A stretch of DNA of 6,298 bases from Burkholderiaceae bacterium (GCA_025458585.1 JALOSD010000131.1:1-6298), one strand, 5' to 3'; counted from the first letter of the stretch, positions 1 to 6,183 are shown. Program-made: numbers and translations. The notes: generated by a model not told the origin, from the letters alone.

Positions 1-714
1 GCGAGCAACGCCGCGCGCGCGCTGCAGCCGCCCTCGGCGGACCACTGGTTCGGCACCGACCAGCTCGGGCGCGACATCTTCTCGCGTGTCGTCGTCGCCA
101 CGAGGCTGGACCTGGGCATCGCCTTCAGCGCCGTGCTGCTGAGCTTCGTGATCGGCATGCCGCTCGGCCTCGCGGCCGGCTTCTTCGGCGGCTGGTGGGA
201 CCGCATCGTCACGCGGCTGGCCGACACGATCATGGCCTTTCCGCTGTTCGTGCTGGCGATGGGCATCGTGGCCGCGCTCGGCAACACGGTGGGCAACATC
301 GTGCTCGCCACCGCGATCATCAACCTGCCCTTCTACATCCGTGTCGCGCGCGCCGAGGCCAACGTCCGCCGGGCCGCCGGCTGGGTGGAGGCCGCGCGGC
401 TGGCCGGCAACCGCGAGTCGCGCATCCTGCTCGTGCACGTGTTCCCCAACGCGCTGCCGCCGGCGATGGTGCAGGTCAGCCTGAACCTGGGCTGGGCGAT
501 CCTCAACGCCGCGGGGCTGTCGTTCATCGGCCTGGGCGTGCGCCCGCCCGAGCCCGAGTGGGGCATCCTGGTCGCCGAGGGCGCGCAGTTCATCGTCAGT
601 GGCGAGTGGTGGGTGAGCTTCTTTCCCGGCGCCGTGCTGATGCTCGCCGTGTTCACCTTCAACCTGCTGGGCGACGCGCTGCGCGACCTGTTCGATCCGC
701 GGAGGAGGACATGA
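1..714 (+). CDS. Peptide/nickel-type ABC transporter permease, DppC-like (5' end missing)
   Basis: This is the C-terminal 237 residues of an inner-membrane permease of the Dpp/Opp importer family. The reading frame is open from base 1, so the true start lies upstream. Family members are usually about 280-300 residues, so roughly 50 are missing. The visible part begins just before the conserved motif HWFGTDQLGRDIFSRV (residues 15-30), which is typical of DppC/OppC subunits. Several hydrophobic helices follow. The cytoplasmic EAA loop (EAARLAGNRESRILLVHVFPN, about residues 131-151) contacts the ATPase subunits. The family signature GLSFIGLGVRPPEPEWG and a final helix before FNLLGDALRDLFDPR complete the fold. 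The stop codon overlaps the start of the next gene (ATGA), consistent with one operon. The substrate (di- or oligopeptide, or another small molecule) cannot be told from this subunit alone. Confidence 0.95.
   Translation, partial: ASNAARALQPPSADHWFGTDQLGRDIFSRVVVATRLDLGIAFSAVLLSFVIGMPLGLAAGFFGGWWDRIVTRLADTIMAFPLFVLAMGIVAALGNTVGNIVLATAIINLPFYIRVARAEANVRRAAGWVEAARLAGNRESRILLVHVFPNALPPAMVQVSLNLGWAILNAAGLSFIGLGVRPPEPEWGILVAEGAQFIVSGEWWVSFFPGAVLMLAVFTFNLLGDALRDLFDPRRRT
701..708 (+). promoter_or_regulatory. Ribosome binding site for the first ABC ATPase gene
   Basis: The purine run GGAGGAGG sits immediately before the ATG at 711, inside the last codons of the permease gene. Spacing is short: 2 to 4 bases, depending on which six bases pair with 16S rRNA. 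It still supports the ATG at 711 over the next in-frame ATG at 729. Confidence 0.6.
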
Positions 715-1790
715 CGCAGCCACCGCTGATGGAGGTGCGCGATTTCGGCCTCGAGTTCCGCACCCGCGGCGGTACCGTGCACGCGCTGCAGGGCGTCGAC
801 CTCGAGCTGCGCCGCGGCGAGATCGTCGGGCTCGTCGGCGAGAGCGGCTCGGGCAAGAGCGTGCTCAGCTACGCGCTGCTGGGCATCAGCGACCGCGCCG
901 CGCGGGTGACCGGCGGCCGCGCCAGGTTCGGCGGGCTGGACCTGCTGCACGCCGATGAGCGCACGCTGGCCGATCTGCGCGGGCGCGAGATCTCGATGAT
1001 CTTCCAGAGCCCGCGCACGGCGCTGAACCCGATCCGTCCGGTGGGCCTGCAGATCGAGGACGTGCTGCGCCGCCATGCGGCGGCCACCGGCCCGGACCTG
1101 CGCACGAGCCTGCGCGAGCGCTCGGTGCAGGCGCTGCGCGAAGTCGCGATCGCCGACCCCGAGCGGCGCTGGCATGCCTACCCATTCGAGCTGTCCGGCG
1201 GCATGTGCCAGCGGGTGATGATCGCGCTGGCCCTGGCGTGCCGGCCGAGCCTGCTGATCGCCGACGAACCGACCACCGGCCTCGACGTCACGACGCAGGC
1301 CGCCGTGATGGACCTGATCACCGAGCTGGCGCGCGAGCGCCAGATGGCCACGCTGTTCATCACGCACGACCTGCAGCTGGCCGCCGACCACTGCGACCGC
1401 ATCGTCGTGATGCACGCCGGACACGCGGTCGAGAGCGCGCCGACGAAGGCGCTGTTCGCCACGCCGCGCCACCCCTACACCACGCGGCTGATCGGCTCGA
1501 CGCCCGGCGAGCGCAGCACGATCGCCACGCTGGCCGCGGTGCCGGGCAACCTGCCCGACCTGCGCCGCGCTGACCTGCCGGCCTGCCGCTTCGCCGAGCG
1601 CTGCGAACGCGCCGACACGCGCTGCCGCAGCCAACGCCCGCCGCTGGCCGATCCCGAGCCGCCGGCCGAAGGCGGCGCGCCGCACGCCGTCGCGTGCTGG
1701 CACCCGTTGCAACCGCACGAGCGGCCCGCCGCCGTCCGTCACGCCGGGCCGCTGACCGCTGCCGCCGAAGCCGAGACTCCCTATGGCTGA
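711..1790 (+). CDS. Peptide-type ABC transporter ATP-binding protein, DppD/OppD-like
   Basis: This 359-residue cytoplasmic ATPase powers the importer whose permease precedes it. All nucleotide-binding motifs are present: Walker A GESGSGKS (43-50), Q-loop Q99 in MIFQSPRTALNP, signature LSGGM (161-165), Walker B LLIADE (181-186), D-loop near 190-192, and H-loop H219. The C-terminal extension carries the HPYT element (254-257) and a cysteine-rich tail (C292, C298, C305, C329). Such a tail is typical of DppD/OppD subunits, some of which are reported to bind an iron-sulfur cluster. The start at 711 is supported by the adjacent ribosome binding site and the ATGA overlap with the permease. After the last cysteine there is an extra Pro/Ala-rich tail of about 30 residues with no recognised function. 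The 3' end overlaps the next gene by 8 bases. Confidence 0.95.
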   Translation: MTQPPLMEVRDFGLEFRTRGGTVHALQGVDLELRRGEIVGLVGESGSGKSVLSYALLGISDRAARVTGGRARFGGLDLLHADERTLADLRGREISMIFQSPRTALNPIRPVGLQIEDVLRRHAAATGPDLRTSLRERSVQALREVAIADPERRWHAYPFELSGGMCQRVMIALALACRPSLLIADEPTTGLDVTTQAAVMDLITELARERQMATLFITHDLQLAADHCDRIVVMHAGHAVESAPTKALFATPRHPYTTRLIGSTPGERSTIATLAAVPGNLPDLRRADLPACRFAERCERADTRCRSQRPPLADPEPPAEGGAPHAVACWHPLQPHERPAAVRHAGPLTAAAEAETPYG

Positions 1791-2835
1791 GATGCTGACC
1801 GTCCCGCGCGCCGACCCCGCCGACCTCGCCGCAGACGGGAGCGCGGCGCTGAACCCGCCGCACGTGCCCGCCGCGGCGGCGCCGCTGCTGCGCGCCGAAC
1901 GTGTCGCCAAGCGGTTTCCGGTGGCCGGCCGGCGCGGCGCACAGCTGCACGCGGTCGACGACGTGCACCTGGAGATCGGCCCCGGCGAGAGCCTGGGCCT
2001 CGTCGGCGAGTCGGGCTGCGGCAAGAGCACGCTGGTGCGATTGCTGGCGCGGCTGCTGGACCCGACCGAGGGCAGCATCGAGTTCGATGGCGAAGATCTG
2101 GCGGCGATCCCCGCGGCGCGCTTCGCGCGGCTGCCGCAGCGCGCCGCGATCCAGATGGTGTTCCAGGACCCGACCGACAGCCTGAACCCGCGCTTCACCG
2201 CGCGCCAGACGATCGCCGAGCCGCTGGCGCTGCTCGCGGGGCTGCGCGGCGCGGCCGTCCGCGCGCGCGTCGACGAGGTGGCCGCGCAGGTGGGCCTGCC
2301 GCCCGAGCTGCTCGACCGCTTCCCGCACCAGCTCTCGGGCGGACAGAAGGCGCGCGTGGGCATCGCACGCGCCCTCGCGGTCAAGCCGCGTTTGCTGATC
2401 CTGGACGAGCCCACCGCGGCACTCGACGTCTCGGTGCAGGCCGTCGTGCTCCAGTTGCTGGAGCGGCTGCGCCGCGAGCTCGGCCTGGCCTACCTGTTCG
2501 TCTCGCACGACCTGAACGTCGTACGGCTGCTGACGGACCGCGTGGCCGTGATGTACCTCGGTCGCATCGTCGAGCAGGGGCCCTCGGAAGCGCTGTTCCG
2601 CGCCCCGCGGCACCCCTACACGCGCGCGCTGGTCAGCGCGATCCCGGGGCAGGGACCGCGCATCAGGCTCGCCGGCGAGATCAGCAGCCCGATCGACCCA
2701 CCGGCCCACGTTTGCCGCTTCGCGAGCCGTTGTCCCGGCGTGCAGGACCGCTGCCGACGCGAGATGCCGCGGCTGACACCCGCGCCGGGCCCGGCCGGTG
2801 CACGGCGGCTCGTCGCCTGCCACTTCACCGACTGA
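1783..2835 (+). CDS. Peptide-type ABC transporter ATP-binding protein, DppF/OppF-like
   Basis: This 350-residue protein is the second ATPase of the importer and should form a heterodimer with the preceding one. Motifs seen: Walker A GESGCGKST (75-83), Q-loop Q128 in MVFQDPTDSLNPR, a perfect LSGGQ signature (184-188), Walker B LLILDE (204-209), D-loop ALDVS, and H-loop H242. The family-typical MYLGRIVEQGP follows. The C-terminus has HPYT (277-280) and four cysteines (C311, C317, C324, C346), mirroring the DppD-like partner. The first 35 residues are a low-complexity Ala/Pro/Asp-rich stretch before the ATPase core (LLRAERVAKRFPV). An alternative ATG lies three codons in, at 1792, and the true start could be either. 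The overlap with the upstream gene argues for translational coupling. It is the last transporter gene; a regulator gene follows after 32 bases. Confidence 0.95.
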   Translation: MAEMLTVPRADPADLAADGSAALNPPHVPAAAAPLLRAERVAKRFPVAGRRGAQLHAVDDVHLEIGPGESLGLVGESGCGKSTLVRLLARLLDPTEGSIEFDGEDLAAIPAARFARLPQRAAIQMVFQDPTDSLNPRFTARQTIAEPLALLAGLRGAAVRARVDEVAAQVGLPPELLDRFPHQLSGGQKARVGIARALAVKPRLLILDEPTAALDVSVQAVVLQLLERLRRELGLAYLFVSHDLNVVRLLTDRVAVMYLGRIVEQGPSEALFRAPRHPYTRALVSAIPGQGPRIRLAGEISSPIDPPAHVCRFASRCPGVQDRCRREMPRLTPAPGPAGARRLVACHFTD

Positions 2836-2867
2836 CGCGGCGCCGCCGCAAGGCATCATCGCGACCG

Positions 2868-3584
2868 ATGCAGACCCAAACCCCGCTGCAACGCCACGAG
2901 GCCCCGCGTGGCAATCTGGCCGAACAGGTCTATGCCACGCTGAAGTCCGAGCTGCACGACTTCCTCCTCGTGCCGGGCGATCGCTTCAGCGAAGCCGAGC
3001 TCGGCCTGCGCTTGGGCGTCAGCCGCACGCCGGTGCGCGAGGCACTGTTCAGGCTGCGCAACGAGGGCTTCCTCGACGTCGAGAGCAAGAGCGGCTGGTA
3101 CGTGAAGCCGGTCGACTTCGCGCGGCTGGACATGCTGTACGACCTGCGCATCGTGCTCGAGAGCGCGTCGGTGGCCAGGCTCGCGCAGCGCGAGACCGAC
3201 CCGTCCGAGCTCGAGGCGCTCAAGACGGCGTGGCTGGTGCCGGCCGCCGAGCGGCTGGCCGATCCGCGCGACGTCGGCGAGCTCGACGAGCGCTTCCACG
3301 CCACGCTGGTGCAGGCCGCCGGCAACGCCGAAATCGCACGCGTGCACCAGGACGTCACCGATCGCATCCGCATCGTGCGGCGGCTCGACTTCACGCGACC
3401 CGACCGCATCGACGCGACGTACCAGGAACACGCGAAGATCCTGCGCGCGGTGATCCAGCGCAAGACCGATCAGGCGCAGCTGCTGCTGAAGAGCCACATC
3501 GAGCAGAGCAAGGCCGAGGTGCGCAAGATCACGCTGCACGCGCTGCATGAAGCGCGGCTGCGTCAGGGCCGCGCACGGCCCTGA
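2868..3584 (+). CDS. GntR-family transcriptional regulator, FadR/FCD subfamily
   Basis: This is a 238-residue DNA-binding regulator. An N-terminal winged helix-turn-helix (about 17-83) includes ELGLRLGVSRTPVREALFRL and the wing GFLDVESKSGWYV, the standard GntR signature. The all-helical C-terminal FCD domain (about 88-225) binds an effector. Its usual metal-ligand set can be placed at D140 and H144 (in LDERFH), H188 (YQEHAK) and H210 (LKSHIE), so the metal/effector pocket looks intact. The start at 2868 puts the wHTH at its usual distance from the N-terminus; the frame is open further upstream, but that part overlaps the ATPase gene in another frame. Only a weak AAGG lies upstream. It lies 32 bases after the DppF-like gene on the same strand, so it is probably cotranscribed and may control transporter expression in response to the imported compound or a metabolite. 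That role is inferred from context. The effector is unknown. Confidence 0.93.
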   Translation: MQTQTPLQRHEAPRGNLAEQVYATLKSELHDFLLVPGDRFSEAELGLRLGVSRTPVREALFRLRNEGFLDVESKSGWYVKPVDFARLDMLYDLRIVLESASVARLAQRETDPSELEALKTAWLVPAAERLADPRDVGELDERFHATLVQAAGNAEIARVHQDVTDRIRIVRRLDFTRPDRIDATYQEHAKILRAVIQRKTDQAQLLLKSHIEQSKAEVRKITLHALHEARLRQGRARP

Positions 3585-3587
3585 CGC
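3560..3587 (+). terminator. Perfect 12-bp hairpin over the GntR stop codon, likely bidirectional terminator
   Basis: GCGTCAGGGCCG (3560-3571) is perfectly complementary to CGGCCCTGACGC (3576-3587), with the four-base loop CGCA. The stem holds the last codons and TGA stop (3582-3584) of the GntR gene. It sits between two convergent genes: the DUF4148-like gene ends at 3620 on the other strand. The stem is symmetrical, so it could stop transcription from both sides. There is only a TT after the stem and no long T-run on either strand, so it may act with Rho or as a 3' stabiliser rather than as a classical intrinsic terminator. Confidence 0.6.
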
Positions 3588-3619
3588 TTCGCGGCGCGCG
3601 CGGCACCGCGCTGCCTGGC

Positions 3620-3979
3620 TCAGCGCAGGGCGGCGACGACGCGCGACGCGTCGGCCGCTGCGCGCTTGGCGACCTGGCCGTCGAAGCTGTTGGTCTCGGC
3701 GTGCAGCGCCTGCAACTCGCCGCTCGCGGCCGCGTCGAGCACCTCGGCGCGCACCTCGGCGCGGCTGCGCGTGGTGACGAACGGGCCCCACGCCTGCTTG
3801 TCGGCCTCGGTGACGAGCAGCGTGCCGTTCGCGCGGGCCTGCTGCAGGTCGGCGACGACGGCGGCGCGCGTCGTGGCGCTCGCGACGGGCTGCGGCTGCT
3901 CGTAGACGGCTTCCTGGGCCGATGCACCGGCGGCGGCGACGAGGGCGATGGCGGCGACGAGAAGGGACTTGGCATTCAT
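3620..3979 (-). CDS. Small exported DUF4148-like protein with an internal duplication
   Basis: This is a 119-residue protein of unknown function. Residues 1-21 form a clear Sec signal peptide: MNAK, a hydrophobic core, then GASA, with predicted cleavage before QEAVYEQPQ. The mature protein of about 98 residues would be periplasmic. It has two similar segments at 36-60 and 71-95 of the form [S/T]RAxVxA(D/E)(L/V)xxAxAxGxL. The second, with SRAEVRAEV and SGELQALHAE, is the part most like DUF4148 proteins of Burkholderiales. A basic amphipathic helix ends the chain. There is no cysteine and only one histidine (H93), so metal binding is not evident. The start at 3979 is chosen over an 18-codon upstream extension because the signal peptide begins there and GGAG lies 7 bases upstream. 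It diverges from a metal-type response regulator gene, with a CusR-like palindrome between them, suggesting control by that regulator. Confidence 0.85.
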   Translation of the reverse strand: MNAKSLLVAAIALVAAAGASAQEAVYEQPQPVASATTRAAVVADLQQARANGTLLVTEADKQAWGPFVTTRSRAEVRAEVLDAAASGELQALHAETNSFDGQVAKRAAADASRVVAALR

Positions 3980-3986
3980 GGCGGGA

Positions 3987-3990
3987 CTCC
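3987..3990 (-). promoter_or_regulatory. Ribosome binding site of the DUF4148-like gene
   Basis: GGAG on the minus strand lies 7 bases before the ATG at 3979. It helps fix this start rather than the upstream in-frame ATG at 4033. Confidence 0.6.
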
Positions 3991-4078
3991 GGTGGGTTGG
4001 GTTTCCTTGGCGGGCTGCGGATCTGCTGCCCACGGACCGAATCGTGACGACGCCGATTCACGTTTGCCGAACGCCGAG

Positions 4079-4094
4079 ATGACAAATTCGTAAT
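4079..4094. promoter_or_regulatory. CusR-like operator palindrome for the heavy-metal-type response regulator
   Basis: ATGACAAATTCGTAAT is an imperfect inverted repeat with half-sites ATGACAAA and ATTACGAA; 6 of 8 base pairs are symmetric. The known E. coli CusR box has ATGACAA, two bases, TTGTCAT. Here the left half matches exactly, the right half matches at 5 of 7, and the overall spacing is identical. It lies 87 bases before the regulator ATG and 99 bases before the DUF4148-like ATG. On the minus strand the left half-site reads TTGTCA, a plausible -35 element, with a weak GTGAAT 18 bases on. Binding by the adjacent regulator is inferred from this match and from position. Confidence 0.65.
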
Positions 4095-4181
4095 CACGCG
4101 GCGCCGGGAAACGGCGACCATTGCGGCACGCGGGGGCGTGCGCCCGTGCCCCCCCGCGAACGTGATCCACCGCCGCCCGCC

Positions 4182-4868
4182 ATGCGCCTGCTCGTGATCG
4201 AAGACGAAGTCAAGCTCGCCCAGTACCTGCACAAGGGGCTGAGCGAGAACGGCCACGTCGTCGACGTCGCGCGCGACGGCATCGAGGGCCGGCGCCTGGC
4301 CACCGGCGGCGAGTACGACCTCGTGCTGCTCGACTTGATGCTGCCCGGAGTCGACGGCTTCGGCGTGCTGGCGTCGATCCGCTCGACGAACCGCCAGCTG
4401 CCGGTGCTGATGCTCACCGCTCGCGACAAGATCGAGGACCGCGTGCGCGGCCTCGAGCAGGGTGCCGACGACTACCTCGTCAAGCCGTTCGCGTTCTCCG
4501 AGTTGCTCGCGCGCATCGGCGCGCTGCTGCGCCGCGGGCACAACGGGCAGGCGCAGACGACGACGTCGATGTCGATGGGCGACCTCGATCTCGACCTCGT
4601 CGCACGCAAGGCGCAGCGCGCAGGCCAGCGCCTGGACCTGACGGCCAAGGAGTTCAAGCTGCTGACGCTGCTGCTGCGCCGCCGCGGCCAGATCCTGTCG
4701 CGCACGACGCTCGCCGAGCAGGTCTGGGACATGAATTTCGACTCCGACACCAACGTCGTCGAGGTCGCGGTGCGGCGGCTGCGCGCCAAGCTCGACGACC
4801 CGTTCGACGTCAAGCTGCTGCACACCGTGCGCGGCATGGGCTACGTGCTCGAGGAGCGCGCCGGATGA
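4182..4868 (+). CDS. OmpR-family response regulator, heavy-metal type (CusR/CopR/IrlR-like)
   Basis: This 228-residue two-component regulator has an N-terminal receiver domain (1-115). The acidic pair is E7/D8, the phospho-acceptor is D51 in LVLLDLMLPGVDG, the switch threonine is T79 in MLTARD, and the lysine is K101 in YLVKPF. A C-terminal winged-helix DNA-binding domain (about 131-225) follows. The stretches LDLTAKEFKLLTLLLRRRGQ, VWDMNFDSDTNVVEVAVRRL and HTVRGMGYVLE closely resemble CusR, CopR and IrlR, which switch on copper, silver or other metal resistance genes. Domains and key residues are intact. The start at 4182 is set by homology (MRLLVIEDE); a GTG 12 codons upstream would add a Pro-rich tail atypical of the family. 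The stop overlaps the kinase start (ATGA). The real signal is unknown, and no metal efflux or oxidase gene is visible nearby. Confidence 0.95.
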   Translation: MRLLVIEDEVKLAQYLHKGLSENGHVVDVARDGIEGRRLATGGEYDLVLLDLMLPGVDGFGVLASIRSTNRQLPVLMLTARDKIEDRVRGLEQGADDYLVKPFAFSELLARIGALLRRGHNGQAQTTTSMSMGDLDLDLVARKAQRAGQRLDLTAKEFKLLTLLLRRRGQILSRTTLAEQVWDMNFDSDTNVVEVAVRRLRAKLDDPFDVKLLHTVRGMGYVLEERAG

Positions 4869-6171
4869 CCGCGTGCACGAGCCCGGTGTGCAGCCACTCG
4901 ATCGGCGCGCGGCTGTCGAAGAAGCTCGCGCTGTTCACGATGCTCGTGCTCGGCGGGCTGTCGTTCGCCGCTTGGATGTCGGTGAAGATGATGATCGTCG
5001 AGCGCAACACGGAGGACCTGCAGCGCCGCTGCGAGCTGGTCGCCACCGTGCTCAAGCTCGAGGCGCGCAACGGCGGCGAGGCCGCGGTGCTCGAGCGCCT
5101 GAGGCGCGACGCCGCGATGCGCGGCGACGCCACACGTGCAACGGCACGACTTCACGATCAAGGCCGCCGAGCTGCCCGGCGGCGAGCTGCGCGCGCGCTA
5201 CAGCGTCGACTTCGCGAGTGACGCCGCGATGGGCCGACGCTGGGCGCTGCTGATCACGCTCGTGACGCTCGGCGCCGGCGCGGCGGGGCGGTCGCCGCGG
5301 GCGCGTACTGGCACGTGCGGCGGCAGCTGCGGCCGCTGCACGATCTGGCGGCGCAGACGCGCGCGATCTCGCCGCGCCGGCTCGACCAGCGCCTCGCGCT
5401 CGCCGACCCGGCCGAGGAGCTGCTGCCGTGGATCGAGCAGTTCAACGCGCTGATGGGCCGGCTCGAGCAGGCCTACACCCAGCTCGAGGCGTTCAACGCC
5501 GACGTCGCGCACGAGCTGCGCACGCCGCTGGCGACGCTGATCGGCGAGACCGAGCTGGCACTGTCGCGCGAACGCACACCGCAGGCGCTGCGCGAAACGC
5601 TGCTGTCGAACCTCGAGGAGATGCAGCGCCTGTCGGCGCTGGTCAACGACATGCTGTTCCTGTCGCAGGCCGACCGCGGCGCCGTCGCGCGCCGCGGCGC
5701 GCCGGTGAGCCTCGCGGCGCTGGCGCGGCAGGTGATCGAGTTCCACGAGGCCGCGCTCGACGACGCGGGCCTCGCGGTACGGGTCGACGGCGACGCGACG
5801 GTCGCCGTGGACGAGCCGCTGTTCAAGCGCGCGCTGTCCAACCTGCTCGGCAACGCGATCCGCTTCGCCGAGCGCGGCTCGACGGTGGGGGTGCGCATCA
5901 CGCCCGAGACCGCCGATCACGTGCAGGTCGTCGTGCAGAACGCAGGCGCCGAGATCGACGCCGCCTCGCTGCCGCGCCTGTTCGACCGCTTCTTCCGCGG
6001 TTCCGCGGAGACGCGTCGCGCTGTTGCGACGACGGCCAGCAGCACCACGGCCTCGGGCTGGCGATCGTCGCCGCCATCGCGCGCATGCACGCCGGCTCGA
6101 CGCTGGCCGAGTCGCGCGGCGGCGTCACGAAGGTCGGCTTCACGCTCGCCGCGTCGCCAGCGCCGGCCTGA
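4865..6171 (+). pseudogene. Sensor histidine kinase of the metal-type two-component pair, broken by three frame disruptions
   Basis: This would be the membrane kinase partner of the preceding regulator, starting in an ATGA overlap with GAGGAG 8 bases upstream. As sequenced, translation from 4865 stops at 5221 after 118 residues. The homologous reading passes through four blocks: 4865 to about 5131, about 5133-5285 (shifted), about 5288-6000 (back in the first frame), and about 6009-6171 (third frame). Joined, they give about 430 residues. The order is TM1 (21-41), a short periplasmic region, TM2 (WALLITLVTLGAGAAG then VAAGAYWHVRR), HAMP, the H-box DVAHELRTPLATLIG with phospho-acceptor His codon at 5510-5512, the N-box LSNLLGNAIRFAERGS, a VQNAGAEI G1 region, the F-box LFDRFFRG, and the G2 box HHGLGLAIV. 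The NxG form of G1 is normal for CusS-like kinases. No other stop interrupts the blocks, so the damage is recent or a sequence error. CusS-type kinases usually have about 450-480 residues, so some periplasmic sequence may also be lost. Confidence 0.85.
5993..6008 (+). repeat. 8-bp tandem duplication that shifts the kinase frame
   Basis: TTCCGCGG occurs twice, back to back (5993-6000 and 6001-6008). Removing one copy gives FDRFFRGDASR running on to HHGLGLAIV in one frame, which exactly joins the two separated parts of the kinase catalytic domain. It therefore looks like a slippage-type duplication inside an otherwise conserved gene. Confidence 0.85.
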
Positions 6172-6183
6172 CGGCAGGCCGGC
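6162..6183 (+). terminator. Perfect 9-bp hairpin over the kinase stop codon
   Basis: GCCGGCCTG (6162-6170) pairs perfectly with CAGGCCGGC (6175-6183), with loop ACGG. The kinase stop TGA (6169-6171) spans the end of the left arm and the loop. No T-run follows, so intrinsic termination is uncertain. It may be a Rho-assisted terminator or a 3' stability element, like the hairpin over the GntR stop. Confidence 0.5.

Larger units (their letters stand above)
3980..4181. promoter_or_regulatory. Divergent intergenic region between the DUF4148-like gene and the response regulator
   Basis: These 202 bases should hold promoters for both divergent genes. The clearest element is the 16-bp palindrome at 4079-4094, listed separately. 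Around it the DNA is locally AT-richer than the rest of the window, as expected for a promoter. A short inverted repeat (GAATCG 4039-4044, CGATTC 4054-4059) and a GC-rich potential hairpin (CGGGGG 4131-4136 with CCCCCG 4151-4156) are also present. The latter would lie in the leader of the regulator mRNA. No convincing Shine-Dalgarno sequence precedes the regulator start at 4182. Confidence 0.6.

Noticed and set aside
333..2414. Very long open frame on the minus strand opposite the transporter genes
   Set aside because: The high GC content leaves few stops on the opposite strand. The translation is Arg/Ala/Gly-rich with no domain, and the plus-strand ABC genes are unmistakable.
1360..2859. Long minus-strand open frame opposite the two ATPases
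   Set aside because: It lies antisense to conserved Walker and signature motifs and shows no recognisable protein features.
3980..4033. 18-codon N-terminal extension of the DUF4148-like protein
   Set aside because: It would put a charged stretch before an obvious signal peptide, and a good ribosome binding site precedes the internal ATG at 3979.
4039..4059. Inverted repeat GAATCG/CGATTC in the divergent promoter region
   Set aside because: Six-base arms nine bases apart are expected by chance in such sequence. There is no match to a known operator, and the 4079-4094 palindrome is a far better candidate.
4127..4156. GC-rich hairpin potential before the response regulator, as a riboswitch or attenuator
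   Set aside because: It consists of simple G and C runs with no conserved riboswitch features and no leader peptide. It is mentioned only as possible mRNA structure.
2856..4823. Long minus-strand open frame opposite the GntR gene, spanning the DUF4148 region and the response regulator
   Set aside because: It is a shadow of well-supported genes, has low-complexity composition, and crosses an intergenic promoter region.
5285..5288. Programmed ribosomal frameshifting at the G run as a way to make the full kinase
   Set aside because: There are two other frame breaks in the same gene and no clear slippery heptamer, so a single recoding event could not rescue the protein.
5900..5975. Kinase G1 box lacks the usual DxGxG
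   Set aside because: Kinases of the CusS type commonly have NxG in place of DxGxG (VxNxGxxI before LPxLFDRF), so this is family-normal and not a further lesion.
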